Assembly: GCF_964275005.1 (NCBI RefSeq) | Contig: NC_092688.1 | Span: 18,754,403 to 18,818,402 of the forward strand | Length of the DNA: 64,000 bases | Origin: Diadema setosum | Lineage: Eukaryota > Echinodermata > Echinoidea > Diadematoida > Diadematidae | Reading direction: 5' to 3' | In this document: positions 38,747-49,750 of the stretch, one piece after another | Layout of the letters: each line of letters starts with the position of its first letter | Position numbering within the stretch: position 1 is the first letter of the stretch | Program-made: the position numbers and the translations under genes | The notes under the pieces: model-generated | Database searches by the model: none | What the model saw: the letters and a program-made list of their open reading frames with translations, nothing else | Told to the model about the DNA's origin: nothing

Positions 38747-41036
38747 TACACGCACACAATGATTTTATGACTGCAGGTAGAACATTTCACAGACCTGCTA
38801 TTTTGTATGATTTGTAATAGACACAGACATTACTGCATTCATAATTCTCACAAACAAATTCACTGCACAGTTTCTTTTTTTCTGCAGTAGATTATAGCAG
38901 ATGGCAAATAATTGCAATACAAACCAAATAGTAGAGTGTCAATAGTGTACACTTATGCTTTATCCTATAAAACTAAATCACATCATTTGAAATGTCCCAT
39001 TCTTAACCCGTTTAGGACGGTTTGATTTTGCTACAACACGCATTTCCCATAGACACCTGCCCGAGTATACTCGGGACTCGTTCTCAATGGGTTAACATAG
39101 TCATTAACAATCACATGGTGAAGAGATAGAGTTAGAGGGAGAGAAACAATTACCTACAGTAAAAACAAACTACATGTAATTAGAGCTACAATGACATACC
39201 CAATGGCAGAGGACAGCTCATCAGTTGTACCTACTGCTTCAAATACAATGTCATCCTTTGGTCTTCTGTCTCCAGCAATGGTTACAGAGGTCCCTGTTTT
39301 ACACATACAAACTTATTAAGAGTAGTCTTTGCATCAAAAACAAAAACATGTTAAACACTTGCTTTCCCTAATACCAGAATGAGACGGGAATATAAAATGT
39401 ACAATGGACATTGAGAAAAAAAAAAAGCAATAACCGCTCAAAAACTGCACAACCTCATGCTCCTTCTCAGTTAGAACTGGTGATACAAGATACTTTAAAC
39501 AATAATGGATACCAGGTACTAGTTATTTGGTACAGGACATGATTTTGCAATAATAAGTTCATTAAGAAAAACTACATACACACTGGCAATGCTAAAAAAA
39601 AACACATATTTTTGTGTATTAATGGTGAATTTATGAAAAGACTCTTAAAGGAGCTTTATGTTACAGTAGTTAAAAAGTAGAGGATTTATTTTGCCTTTAA
39701 AGGGATCGAATAGTTTTGGTTGAGACCTAATTTCAGGTTTCTAACAATAAACATTTTTTAAAGAATGATTTAGACACGAGTAATATAACATGACCTAAAC
39801 GGATTGCATGAGAGACATTGACAAGGAATAAAATTAGTACCTTTATCTCCAGTTCTTGTGTATATTTTTGGAAGTTTCTTTGCTACTCTGCAGAAGACAC
39901 AACATGAAAAGAAACAATTAGGTTTGTGACATCATCACGTGGTGGTATCTAAAAATTTATCTAATGCTTACCTGGTATACTGGATAACATACACACTCAT
40001 CCCTTTTGCTTTTGAAAATCTTTGGTGCCTACTTTACACATAACTGAAATTCAGGAAGCTCTCTTACCTTAATACAAAAGAAAAGAGTGGGAAGAGAAAA
40101 ATCATAGAGTGAGAGAGAGATCATAGTGATATATTGAACGATATCAGTATACCAATCCATGAAAGCAGGTTGCATTAAATCACACTGTTGTGGCAAAACC
40201 ATAGCAGTGAGAGTAGCACTACTAGATAGCAAGTCTTCTTGAAGTAAATTTCAATATTGATACAAGAAAAAATGTATCAAGCCTAAGGTATCAGGGTTTA
40301 AATACTGAGATCACTATCGACGCTGACATTTCTGTCATGGCTGACAGGGGATGGATTCTCTCTTGTATCAATATTACTTGTGAATCTATCGTCTGCTTTT
40401 ATTCGGTATCTTTCAAATGTCTTTGCATCATGTAGGCCAAACCACAAATTCTCACAACACAACTCACGACTGCAAAAGAATAATACTAGATCTGTACCGG
40501 GTATAATAGTAGCAGAAAGAGTACCGGTACACAGTAACATATCTTTAATACTCACGACAGAAAAGAGTTTCTAGAATTATTAGATTCTAGCTAGGGCATT
40601 ATCGCGAAATACTAGTAGGTCCCCACTCCATTCACCGCCATTCATTTCGTTTATAGCCGGGGACTTCTTTCAACCCCCCATATAGACTTTGCACATAGTG
40701 GAGACGCACGCGCAGAACGAGAGGGGACCCCGATATCAGTTTATCACGATTTTGCCGATTCTAGTAAAAATGTGTACCGATTACCGAAATTGTTATAAGT
40801 GTGCCAATAAGAATATCATACTCTCACCCCTGGTCATTGCTTTGTCCGGAACACGGACGCACTGATTGTCCGTGACAGGCAGACAGAGCTTTTAGCGAAG
40901 ACACAGGCACTCGCTCATGACTGACTGGCCCGGAGTTTCTGGGCATGAACGACATGAGACTCCGGTGAGAGCCCCTGCTCCAGAGATATGCCACACTTCC
41001 TCTGATTAGAACATTAGGAATCTTGACTGAAGACAT
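27485..41036 (-). CDS. MMAB: MMAB, mitochondrial cob(I)alamin adenosyltransferase, nine coding exons
   Basis: Exons in order: 40828-41036, 39841-39887, 39200-39293, 38311-38371, 37033-37105, 36163-36260, 35302-35366, 28762-28821, 27485-27587. All junctions are GT-AG, all phases close, and the product is 269 residues, near the length I recall for human MMAB (about 250). It transfers adenosyl from ATP to cob(I)alamin, making the cofactor of methylmalonyl-CoA mutase in mitochondria. Exon 1 gives an Arg/Ser-rich N-terminus ([15 protein letters not shown]), a likely targeting peptide; an upstream Met at 41117 would add acidic residues and is less likely. Family motifs: [45 protein letters not shown] and [18 protein letters not shown]. 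In the human-type CRRAERR stretch the last Arg is Ser here, its codon split by intron 7. Intron 7 (6.5 kb) holds several repeats. Confidence 0.95.
28038..28115. repeat. (AAAT)n microsatellite
   Basis: AATA tetramer run in MMAB intron 8. Confidence 0.95.
28116..28761. other. MMAB intron 8, remainder
   Basis: Contains a C-run/A-run at about 28434-28480; nothing else recognised. Confidence 0.5.
28822..29949. other. MMAB intron 7, 5'-unrelated stretch
   Basis: Includes a pyrimidine-rich (TCTC) tract at about 28893-28970. No exon recognised. Confidence 0.45.
29950..30541. repeat. 37-bp minisatellite with palindromic unit
   Basis: About sixteen units of roughly 37 bp with consensus parts GTGGTGCTTATACACCAT, CATAAGGGG and TAGGAAAACA. 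Each unit carries an inverted pair GGTG...CACC around TTAT, so each can form a small hairpin. Units vary by single bases and by 4-6 bp length changes. Lies in MMAB intron 7. The open frame through it is repeat-derived. Confidence 0.9.
30600..30835 (+). repeat. decayed tRNA-derived SINE
   Basis: A decayed tRNA-like head (AATGGATAAGAC, then AGTTCGAATCCCG as B box) is followed by a body with CCAGCTGTATAGATGGGAA, a block I associate with CORE-type SINE bodies in deuterostomes. Lies in MMAB intron 7, antisense to the gene. Confidence 0.55.
30836..32700. other. MMAB intron 7, unique part with a GC-rich block
   Basis: A GC-rich block at about 32200-32420 stands out from its AT-rich surroundings and has an open minus-strand frame of 81 codons without recognisable domain. 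A short (TA)n run lies at 31881-31904. No exon called. Confidence 0.35.
32701..34157. repeat. 1.45-kb dispersed repeat with TGACCTTTGACCT arrays
   Basis: Near the ends ATGCCTCCGCCA (about 32729) and TGGCGGAGGCAT (about 34140) form an inverted pair. The interior has about four tandem units of 150-160 bp, each with TGACCTTTGACCT boxes, ATACATGTATAC and GGCATTCAATAGATATGG. A (GGAC)n run at about 34051-34107 precedes the right end. No transposase or coding frame. Lies in MMAB intron 7. A transposon is likely, but the superfamily is unassigned. Confidence 0.65.
34158..35301. other. MMAB intron 7, exon-7-proximal part
   Basis: AT-rich with poly(A) runs at about 34441 and 34974. No exon: the missing-looking coding segment is supplied by exon 8 at 28762-28821. 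Confidence 0.5.
37974..38020. repeat. (GT)n microsatellite
   Basis: Mostly perfect GT run in MMAB intron 4. Confidence 0.95.
38701..38744. repeat. (CA)n microsatellite
   Basis: Perfect CA run in MMAB intron 3. Confidence 0.95.
39003..39095 (-). mobile_element. 93-bp TTAA mini-element, copy a
   Basis: TTAACCCGTTTAGGACGG at the left is mirrored by CAATGGGTTAA at the right. The conserved interior includes CATTTCCCATAGACACCTG and a GAGTATACTC palindrome. It sits in MMAB intron 3. The TTAA tips point to a piggyBac-type target. Orientation is opposite to copies b and c. Confidence 0.75.
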
Positions 41037-41686
41037 GACTGAATTTCTAAGAGCAGCTAAAGCAATGTTACATAGGAAACTGTCGACAATTGCTGCTTTA
41101 AAACTGCACAGTTCCAATATATGACCATCAAAACCTCAAATTCCAGTATTACAAGTTTATGCACACAGATACTCGCACGTATGGGACTAGCTAGCTAGGC
41201 GACCAGCAGCAGTCTTCGCATCGGTTGGAGTTCGGTGTTTGGATCGCACGACGGTAGCACGAACAGTATGAAGTAGACTCAAAACTGGATCAATCAATCA
41301 ATAAGACTTTTGCTTTGTGTGTTTAGCAACACAATAATTGCATTTTAATTGTTATTTTATTTTTATATAGTAGTTCAAAAATTAAGATAGATGATTTTGC
41401 TATGTTATAATTTCTTTGGGTTTAAATTTTAATCAAAAATATTTTTGCCGACTGTTTTCAGAACGAGTATCGCCCGAATACGTGTGTCGCGCACATGCAT
41501 CTCTTGGTTTTCGTATAACACATAACATACAGTACATTTTGTACGTGAAGCTGAGCTGCTGCTGCAGTGTGTACAAGGCCAAGGAGATGTCAACCAGAAG
41601 CAGAAACTCTAGTTGCCTTGGAATTTGAGAAACTGAGTTTGCTTTCCACCAGTTTTGTCTGTCTTGTTGACGGCTACGCGGATAAA
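41037..41686. promoter_or_regulatory. bidirectional promoter region between MMAB and CRCP
   Basis: The start codons of MMAB (minus, 41036) and CRCP (plus, 41687) are 650 bp apart and divergent, so both promoters and 5' UTRs must lie here. No TATA box is evident. The shared control is inferred from the layout. Confidence 0.6.
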
Positions 41687-44600
41687 ATGGAAATGTAAGT
41701 TGCCCTGAAAATGTTGGGGGGGGGGGGGGGGGGACTGACAGGACACTGCACTGCACTGTAAAAGTATTTTATTATTTTGCTTGCTGAAGATGCATCCATT
41801 GTCCTCCATTGTCCATTGATTGGCATTGCCAACGCAATGCTTTGGCATTGGCATTGGCCATTGCAAGATTGTAAACTATGTCTATGAGTAAAAGTTTATG
41901 AAGGAATACATGTTGTAAGGCACTCCAGTCTCCACTATAGGGCAGGCCGCTTACTCCTAAAAAATGTGGAAAATTTTGCAGTTTCCAGATAAATTGGTGA
42001 GAAGAACCAAGGCAATGGGATAATGTATATTTCATTTGTTATTGTCACTGTGTTTATGATAGAAATTTACCCATGGTTTATTTGTGAAGTTGCCGTATGT
42101 GGCAATAGGGAGTTATTCGTGATTCTCACTTTAGCGAAACTGCGGGGTAGCCGCCATCTAAACCCAGGACCGCGCCGCAAGGCGCGGTCTCCGGGGCTAC
42201 CTCTAGGGGAGGGTCTTTGAACTTGTAACCATTTCATGAGTTTAAGGGTAGGGTCCACGGGGAGCTTTTCTGTTTTGGGATTAGAAATTGTGCTAGTTCT
42301 CATCTATTGTGAAAGATGGTTCTGAAAGACACCATTTTGAGCATTTTCTGCCTAAATTTTGTTCAAGGGTGAATGAGTCTATGAAAACATTACTAAACAA
42401 ACGCAAACAGAAAAACTGACCAGAAGTGTATTTAATTTATCAGTGGAAAATTGAGCAAAGAAAATGGGATTTCATCATGATTCGAACCCGAGACCTCTGG
42501 ATGCTAGCCCGGTGCTCTACCAACTGCTGAGCTATAGAAAGCCCTAGTTCAGTGTTTGTCCCAGAAACCCAAAATTCTCAATGCTCGAATGGTCAGAAGA
42601 TATAGCAGTGTTCGTGTGTTTGTGTGTGACACACACATACATGTACACACTTGAACCTGGCATAAACCCAAAGGATAATTCAACTTGGGGATAAATGAGG
42701 GATCACCGAAGTGATGCAGCATTTTGAATATGTAACAAATGCAAACAGAAAAACTGACCAGAAATGAATATTATTTATTAGTGGAAAATTGAGCAAAGAA
42801 AATGAGATTCCATCAGGATTCAAACGCGAGACCTCCGGCTCCAGATGCTAGCTCGGTGCTCTACCGACTGAGCTTTCCACTACTAAATAATATTCATTTC
42901 TGGTCAGTTTTTCTGTTCCAAGTCTGTTTCTATTCTATGGCACAATTTAAGTTTTAGAGACTCCTTTGTTTTGGATTATTTATTTAGAATAGCACTAGTA
43001 GGCCACTATAATTATAAAAATTAGACTGTGAATTTGTGAGATGTACGTAGGTATCCTCCAGCAAACAAAAAGAGAATAAGGAAAAAGATTACGTTAGCGG
43101 GGCTTCCCATCCAATTGTAGTTGTTTAACTTGTAGAAATTGTGATCTTGCAAGCACACACTACTTTTTGAATTGTTTTGATACCTTTACATTTCCCCCCA
43201 CTGCAGAATCAATGAGAGTGCAGCCATGCTGAGTAATTATGAGGTAAGACTGGGAATAGAAGTTGTAGTAGAAGAAGTTTTTATAGCTTTTAAAGTATTC
43301 AAAAATGACAATGCTACCTGGTAGTCATTCTTTTAGTTTTTTGATCTTTTGGAATTAAATGGTAGTTGGGTAATTTGGATCATTCTTCAGTGGACTTTTG
43401 TGAAACTTTTGAAAGTTTTGGTTTTTTTTTGTTTTTTTTTTTGTTATTATGTAGTACATGTAGCCTTTAGCTATCATCAGAATGATGACCCTCCAGGGAA
43501 TTAGCTGTTACTATAGGATTGTACTATGTAGCACACAATTTTCTTCCCGTTTTTGCCTGTTTACAGAAGAAGCACTTCTGCAATCCACAACAAATAATAA
43601 CTGAGTGAGCAAGTCAAACTGTGAGAAACAAGGTACACAAGACTTTTATATGTGCAATGCTGAGAAGAAGAAAACAAACAAACAGGTTGATTTCACATTC
43701 AAAGTATGTGCATACCCCCCCCCCCAGTCAAATTTTTTTTCCAGAAACCAGAAAGTTTGTTACAAACTTGCCAGACAGAACTACAGCTTATGGATCCAGA
43801 AGTCATTTGAACAGCTTGATAAGTTTGTCAGTGAAAATCGTATCACCTTTAACATGTTACTAAATAGTCTGTTTTATGTGAATTAGCTTGCTCTGTGGTG
43901 GCAACAAACTTTATTTCCATCCACTACCACATCCTTGGCTGTCTTACTCGCGTTCTGGTTGAAAATCTGTTCTTGCCCTATTGGAACTTTTGGTAACTGT
44001 GTCTATGTTACTATGTCCTGGTTCATACCTTTTTCCCACTTCTTCAGGTCTTCTCCCTGCTGAGTGATTTACAAGCTGAAAGCGCTCGAAAGGGAAAGAA
44101 GAGCATCAGCAAGAAACAGCAGAATCTGGCCACCATTTCCTATGAGGTATGGTGTCTGCATGAAAGCAGTGTACATGTGTTTAATCCTTAAAATCCCTGA
44201 CTTAAAGAAAGTGCTGGGAGTAAGTTTCCATAGTTACTGAAAATTCAATTGATACAGCATGGGCTGTTTGTAGTTTGTCTGAAGATAAGGGAGAAGAAGG
44301 AGGTATGAATCAAACAACATTAAAAGTCATACTTTTGAATGTGATACATGTATGAAGCTATTACTAAGTATCATTCTAAAAAGCATAAAGAATTCCTAGC
44401 CTGTTTCAGAGATGTGAGATGATCAAGAAAGAGAACATGATGCATTAAGGAAACTGTACAGAAGTCACTCATTTTAGTAAACTGTTTTTGCTGTTTATGC
44501 TTGTTGCACATCACTGTGTGTGCAATTCCTCATTTATTTTGTTAACAGAAAAGAAGATGAAAAAAAAAAAAGAGGGAAATTAAAATGCATAACACTGTGA

Positions 44601-46547
44601 ACTTTGAAAGGCTCACCTACACTTGGTGAATGAAGCAAGCCCTGTTTTAACAGACCTTACTGCGGCAATGCCCAGATAGCATTAGGGTAACAAAATTCTT
44701 CGCCTCTGACAATAAAACAGCAGTAAGTAACAAAAGCAGAAAACATTACTGTGACAACATCCGAGCAACATTTTGGTGGTACCGTTTTAACAGGTACGGT
44801 GAAAAAAGATTACCCTGACGCTACTTGTGTCTTTTGTGGATGCAGCGTTGAGTCATTAATGTGTCATTTCTGTTCAAAATCTCAAGAGTAGTTCGTGTTT
44901 GATATTTGAAAAGTGCTACTCGGGAGACACAAGAGTCATAAAATTACCCTGGTTTCCATCTTTGGGGTTATAGCAGCTACTGCACATAATGATCCATTCA
45001 TGATCAATTAGTTTTCATTCATTGTGATCAGTCTGCAGCTGTCATTCACACCCCCCCCCCCCCCCTTAAAAAAGAAGAAGAAATAGATTGCCTTGAATTT
45101 GCATATCATGTAATGAAAGCCAAAGTTCAGAGAAAGCCTTGCATATTTTCTCATTTCTCATAAAGTGACTAGCTAGATCACACTGTCTTATTCATTTGTA
45201 TTTAGTAGTTTAGGATATAATATTCACCTGAAGTGGATTCAGGCCTTTGTCATGGTCCAGAGGTAGAACCATATTAATATTAACTTCATCATCATGATCT
45301 TTTCCCTACTAGACAATCAAATACCTGGAGAAGACTCCTTGTCATCTGCAGTCAGCAGAGGTCCTGGAGGCATTTCTGAAAGCAGTCGCTCCCTACAAAT
45401 TGACAAAGTAGGATTCCCCTTTTTTTTCCCTTTATCACATTATCATTTAATATTATGCACTTTCATATATTTTATCATTAATTTCATTATTGCCTATCAC
45501 TGATGCTTCCTAAACATTTCAGGGAACATGCTTGGAAGTGCAATTTCATGTTTTGTTTAAGTTGATTTGAATATCTAGTTCTTCTGATTCTGTTAGTTAA
45601 ATTGATGACATCACCTCATGTAATTTGCATAAATGGTTTCGACCAATAACATGCAGAATGTGAGAATTACAATTTATATTTCTTTTTTTTTTTGTAAACC
45701 TCCAGCGTATTAATGCTCAAATAAAAAGAAAAGTCAAATAAAAGCATCAATAGATGACGTTTTGATCTTTTGTGCTGTGTGGTTGATATAATTATTCACT
45801 TCACATTATTTACAGTCAAATGTGTATATCATTCCTACAGGGCAGAGAAGCTGCAACTTTTGAACCACAGACCAACAACCACAGTGGAAATTATGGCAGT
45901 AAGTCAGTCAGTCTGTGTCCATCAGTAGTTTAATTCTGTGCAATGTCAAGGAAAGACAAGATCTCTGTTGTATGTATATTTGCACTGTATCCACCAATGT
46001 CATAATACTGAACTAGGTATTCAGATTTGAAATTTTCTGTCTTAGATTTGGGAATGGGAGATATGGTCAAATTGATAATTATCAGAGTATAGAGTTAGTA
46101 TCATAAGGGAGTTCATGGTTAGCACATGTCTCATTTGACCCCTACACCACAGACTTTCAAATAACATGGAAAGGACCTGTGACAGAGCATTTTTTGTTGA
46201 AGCATGCCACCTTTGTAATCAATGACAATGAAATGCGAGTGCAGCTTTTGTTAAACATATTGATGAATCACTTTCACCTGTGCGTTCTAACAAGGTGAAA
46301 CACACAACTTAACATTCTAAATCCTCATTTGCCTGAGGATTCTTTTAATTTGAAAGTCAATGGCAAATACACAAACATTCTCATTTGACCTTTATTTTGC
46401 ACATGCGCAAGTTGCAACCGTGAACTCCCTTATTGTACTCCATCCATCCCAATTTGAAAACAATAAGAACAGCAACAGCCAATGCAGGTTCTCTGATTAA
46501 TTGGATTTCAACCATAATGATGCTGTTACATGTACATCCATCACATG

Positions 46548-46592
<45 letters not shown>

Positions 46593-48174
46593 TGTAGATG
46601 ATGAGTAAAGCTACCCACCCCCCCCCCCCCCCCCACACACACACACTTACACACACTTATTACCTCCGCCAAGGGAGGAGGTTATGTTTTCGTTACCGTT
46701 GGTTTGTTCGTTGGTTTGTCAGTTTGTCCGTGTGCAAAATAACTCAAAAAGTAGTAAACGGATTTGGATGAAACTTGCAGGAAAGGTTTAGAATGATACA
46801 AGTAACAGATGATTAAATTTTTGTAGTGATTGAGTGGGGAATTTATGAAGGATTTTGGATATTTTGGCAGGTAGGGTCAATGAACTTGGGAGTTCAGGCT
46901 GCGCTTATTTGAGGTTTGCATGCGCGCACTAAAGCCTTGCAGCGAGGGTTTATGACGTAACAAAGGCTTGTATATTGGGAAATCGGGCGACTTTCAGCAC
47001 ATGCTATAAGTATGTATGGGTGGAAATCACTGATATCTCTAATGGAAGATCAGTGGTGGAAATGGGCTGCATGCTTGGCGGAGGTCTGCCCTCTCAGAGT
47101 GCTTTTCTAATAATAGAATGTGATAATATTGGGCTTTGTTTTTTTTTGGTTTTGTTTTTGTTTTTTTTTACAGGTTGGGATTCCCTTGAGAGAAGGCATA
47201 TCTGTAGGCCAGTATCTGAAATTCATAATTTTTGTCGAGCCCACTGGAGGTGTGGGGAGAAAGGGATTGCCTGTGGCGTCTGTCCGTCCGTCGTCCGTCC
47301 GTGACGCTACAAAAACTTGAATAACTCTCTACTGAGGACTTCAATTTCAATCAAACTTAGAGGGAAGAGTGGTTATACACAGTTGCACATTTCACCAAAC
47401 ATGAAGGGTACCTCAAGGTCAAAGGTCATAGGCAGAGGTCAATGAACTTTAGGGCCCAATGTTAAATATTTACAGCGTGTTTCAATTATGGCTCATAACT
47501 TTTGATGTCTATGTCCGTTTGTGACCAAACTTGGATGGTACTTGTAGATGTCCTTTGGGGAGTTGAGGGTCATTACAAGGTCAAAGTTCACACACAGGGG
47601 TCAACAAACTTTTAGGGCCCAACGTTAAGTTTTTACTGCGCGTTTCAATTATGGCTCATAACTTTTGATCCCTTTGTCCGTTTGTGACCAAACTTGGACA
47701 GTAGATGTCCCTTGGGGAGTTGAAGGTCACCACAAGGTCAAAGTTCACAGACAGGGGTCAACAAACTTTTAGGGCCCAATGTTAAGTTTTTATGGCACGT
47801 TTTGATTATTTCTCATAACATTTGATCCCTTTGTCCGTTTGTGACCAAACTTGGATGGTAAATGTCCCTTGGGGAGTTGAAGGTCACCACAAGGTCAAAG
47901 GTCATGGGAGGGGGGGGGGGGGGTCAATGAACTTCCGGGAGTTAGAAAAACATTAATTTCTTCTATGCAAATGTGTGAGACACAATTTGGCACTTACCTT
48001 GTATATCTTTGTTGATGCCTGTTTTCACAGATGATAGAGGAATGCGAGGAGAGATTGACAGAAGAGCAGATGGAGGAACTCATCCAGGTCATCATTTCCA
48101 CATTGCCTGGAGACCAGGAGATGGAAGAGGGAGGAGAGGAGGCCATGCAGGAAGATGATGAGGGATGGCGCTGA
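41687..48174 (+). CDS. CRCP: CRCP / RPC9, RNA polymerase III subunit, six coding exons
   Basis: Exons: 41687-41694, 43207-43243, 44048-44146, 45313-45407, 45841-45898, 48031-48174. Phases close at every GT-AG junction, giving 146 residues against 148 that I recall for human CRCP. The first coding exon supplies only eight bases. Recognised blocks: MLSNYEVFSLLSDL, QQNLATISYETIKYLEKTPC, TKAEKLQLLNHRP, and ERLTEEQMEELI before an acidic tail rich in Glu and Asp. These match the Rpb4-like HRDC fold of RPC9, which pairs with RPC8 to form the stalk of nuclear RNA polymerase III; in vertebrates the same protein is also described as a receptor component for calcitonin gene-related peptide. Intron 1 carries tRNA-like elements and intron 5 two dispersed repeats. 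It shares a divergent promoter with MMAB. Confidence 0.96.
41718..41734. repeat. G-run
   Basis: Uninterrupted G tract just downstream of the first CRCP donor. Confidence 0.9.
42408..42545 (-). mobile_element. tRNA-like element, partial copy
   Basis: Begins CAGAAAAACTGACCAGAAGT, then on the minus strand carries a D-arm (TAGCTCAGCAGTTGGTAGAGC, A-box like) and GGTTCGAATC (B box). Same family as 42746-42915 but without the matching right inverted arm. Confidence 0.6.
42746..42915 (-). mobile_element. fold-back element with a tRNA-like centre
   Basis: Two arms of about 42 bp (left begins CAGAAAAACTGACCAGAAAT; right is its near-perfect inverse) enclose a minus-strand tRNA-like sequence with a well paired D-arm (GCTCAGTCGGTAGAGC) and a degenerate T-arm (GTTTGAATCC). 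The whole unit could fold as a long stem with the tRNA-like part at the tip. Lies in CRCP intron 1. Confidence 0.7.
46547..46650. repeat. (GT)n, C-run and (CA)n
   Basis: A GT run at 46551-46584, a C-run at about 46617-46634 and a CA run after it, in CRCP intron 5. Confidence 0.9.
46655..47115 (+). repeat. dispersed repeat with CTCCGCCAAG / CTTGGCGGAG ends
   Basis: Starts TTACCTCCGCCAAGGGAGG and ends near CTTGGCGGAGGTCTGC, an inverted pair enclosing about 430 bp, with a GTTTGTTCGTTGGTTTGTC block near the left. A widespread kind of marine-invertebrate repeat as far as I know; no coding content. Lies in CRCP intron 5. Confidence 0.6.
47200..47935 (+). repeat. tandem repeat unit of about 195 bp with AGGTCAAAGGTCA boxes
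   Basis: A leader with (GTCC)n at 47279-47302 is followed by about three and a half units of roughly 190 bp with TTTGTCCGTTTGTGACCAAA, TTGGGGAGTTGA, CAAGGTCAAAG and AGGGCCCAA. Some units keep the full AGGTCAAAGGTCA. It lies in CRCP intron 5. It resembles the MMAB intron 7 repeat in reverse orientation. Confidence 0.65.
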
Positions 48175-48238
48175 AGTCATGATGACAACATCAGCGGACA
48201 TTGGATTGACATGGTGAAGATTGTTGCACACTGGCAGC

Positions 48239-48330
48239 TTAACCCATTGAGGACGAGTCCCGAGTTTACTTCGGCAGGTGTCTATGGGAAATGCGTGCTG
48301 TAGCAAAATCAAACCGTCCTCAACGGCTAA
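48239..48330 (+). mobile_element. 92-bp TTAA mini-element, copy b
   Basis: TTAACCCATTGAGGACGAG at the left, CCGTCCTCAACGGCTAA at the right. Interior GGTGTCTATGGGAAATGCG matches copy a inversely. Lies just after the CRCP stop, in its 3' UTR. Confidence 0.75.
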
Positions 48331-48632
48331 ACACAGTTTGACTTGTAGATGGAGGTATCAGTAGACGAGGTTCCAGTGACGTCATCAAGGCATGCTGAGT
48401 GGCTAAAACTGTGTGATGGGGCTCACATACGTGTGGGCAAGTAGATAACTGTTACATCCCACCTCCCATCATTGCGCGCGATTTTATCAGCTCATTCAGT
48501 CAGGCTGGTATGTGATGCATGTATCGTACCCAAGAGCAATGCACACGTGATTTGTTTTTGCCCCTCAGAGAACACGTCATGTGACACAATGTAACCTTGT
48601 CTGTAGGTGTTCCAGTGTTGAGTCACTGGAGA

Positions 48633-48638
48633 AATAAA
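48633..48638 (+). terminator. likely CRCP polyadenylation signal
   Basis: AATAAA about 460 bp after the CRCP stop codon, the first clear signal on this strand. Confidence 0.5.
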
Positions 48639-48751
48639 AACCTGACACAGATCTCAAGAGAGTCAGGGTCACTAGCAGAGTGGCAATGTAGTGCACGGGA
48701 GATGATAAAGATTGACACTCATTTTCATAGTGCTGGCACCAATGAGATCAT

Positions 48752-48844
48752 TTATCCCGTTGAGGAAGAGTCCTGAGAATACTCATTCAGGTGTCTATGG
48801 GAAATGGGTGCTGTAGTAAAATCAGTCCGTCCTCAAGTGGTTAA
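48752..48844 (+). mobile_element. 93-bp TTAA mini-element, copy c
   Basis: Ends CCCGTTGAGGA and CCTCAAGTGGTTAA; interior CAGGTGTCTATGGGAAATG. Same orientation as copy b, 420 bp downstream of it. The left TTAA has decayed to TTAT. Confidence 0.7.
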
Positions 48845-48845
48845 A

Positions 48846-49240
48846 GGACAAGTCCACCTTCATATACATGTGGATTGAGGGAATGCAGCAATATGAGTAG
48901 AACACATCAGTGAAAGTTTGGGGAAAATCAGACAATCTGTTCAAAAGTTATGAATTTTTGAAGTATCTGTGCAGTCACTTCTGGATGAGAAGACTACTAC
49001 AGGGTATGATGTCACATGTGAAGGAAGATATAAGGAAATATAAAGAGAATTTCACAAAATAAGATTTTTTTGAAAAAAAAAGTGCCCATTTCCTTGACTT
49101 GTCACTGACATATAGTTAAGGTTAATATTATTCCCCCTGCCTTCTGAAAGAGGCAACTCCACTGTTCTTCTCTATTATGCGAGAAAAGTGATAATATGTT
49201 AAATTCTCTTTATATTTTTATAAATTTATAATTTGTAATG
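48846..49240 (+). mobile_element. dispersed MITE family F, copy 3
   Basis: Starts near ACATGTGGATTGAGGGAATG and contains TGTTCAAAAGTTATGAAT and AGACTACTACAGGGTATGA. The right inverted end is not clear. Confidence 0.6.
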
Positions 49241-49429
49241 GATAATGGTTCTGTCATACTGTTAACAGTCCTCCAGATGTAGGGTTGACTTATTAAGCCA
49301 TGTTCTGTTAATTTTTGCCATATCATCATACATCATGTTGCCATGGCGAGTGGACGTGAGGTGGCGCTACACAACGTGGTACCCCAGGGTACTATGGTAC
49401 CCCGGGGTAACGCGTTATGCATCATGTGT

Positions 49430-49750
49430 CAAATCTCAAGTCAGTTGCTCAAACGATGAGATTATTTTGATCCACAAGATATGTATGATTTGTTTGCAAA
49501 ATACTGTACTCTTGATATGGCAACACTTTTCTTTACACTCACTCAAAGGCGTTCTTCACAATAACATATGCTAGCAATCATGTCCCAAACTACAACTCAG
49601 TTGCTAATACACAAGAGTATTTCCCTGAACAAAATTTTGTATGATTTGTGTACAAAATGCCTTTGCCATAGCAATGGCAATAAATTTCTTGATACTCGCG
49701 AAAAGATGTCTTGCACAACAGAATATAATAGCGATCATGTCCCAAATCCC
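49430..49750. repeat. diverged direct duplication of about 160 bp
   Basis: Blocks TCAGTTGCTCAA/TCAGTTGCTAAT, GTATGATTTGTTTGCAAAAT/GTATGATTTGTGTACAAAAT and CAATCATGTCCCAAA/CGATCATGTCCCAAA recur in the same order about 160 bp apart. Confidence 0.6.

Noticed and set aside
47120-47320. Frame with REGISVGQYLKFIIFVEPTGG following a T-run and CAG acceptor
   Set aside because: It lies in the leader of a dispersed repeat in CRCP intron 5 and CRCP splices cleanly without it.
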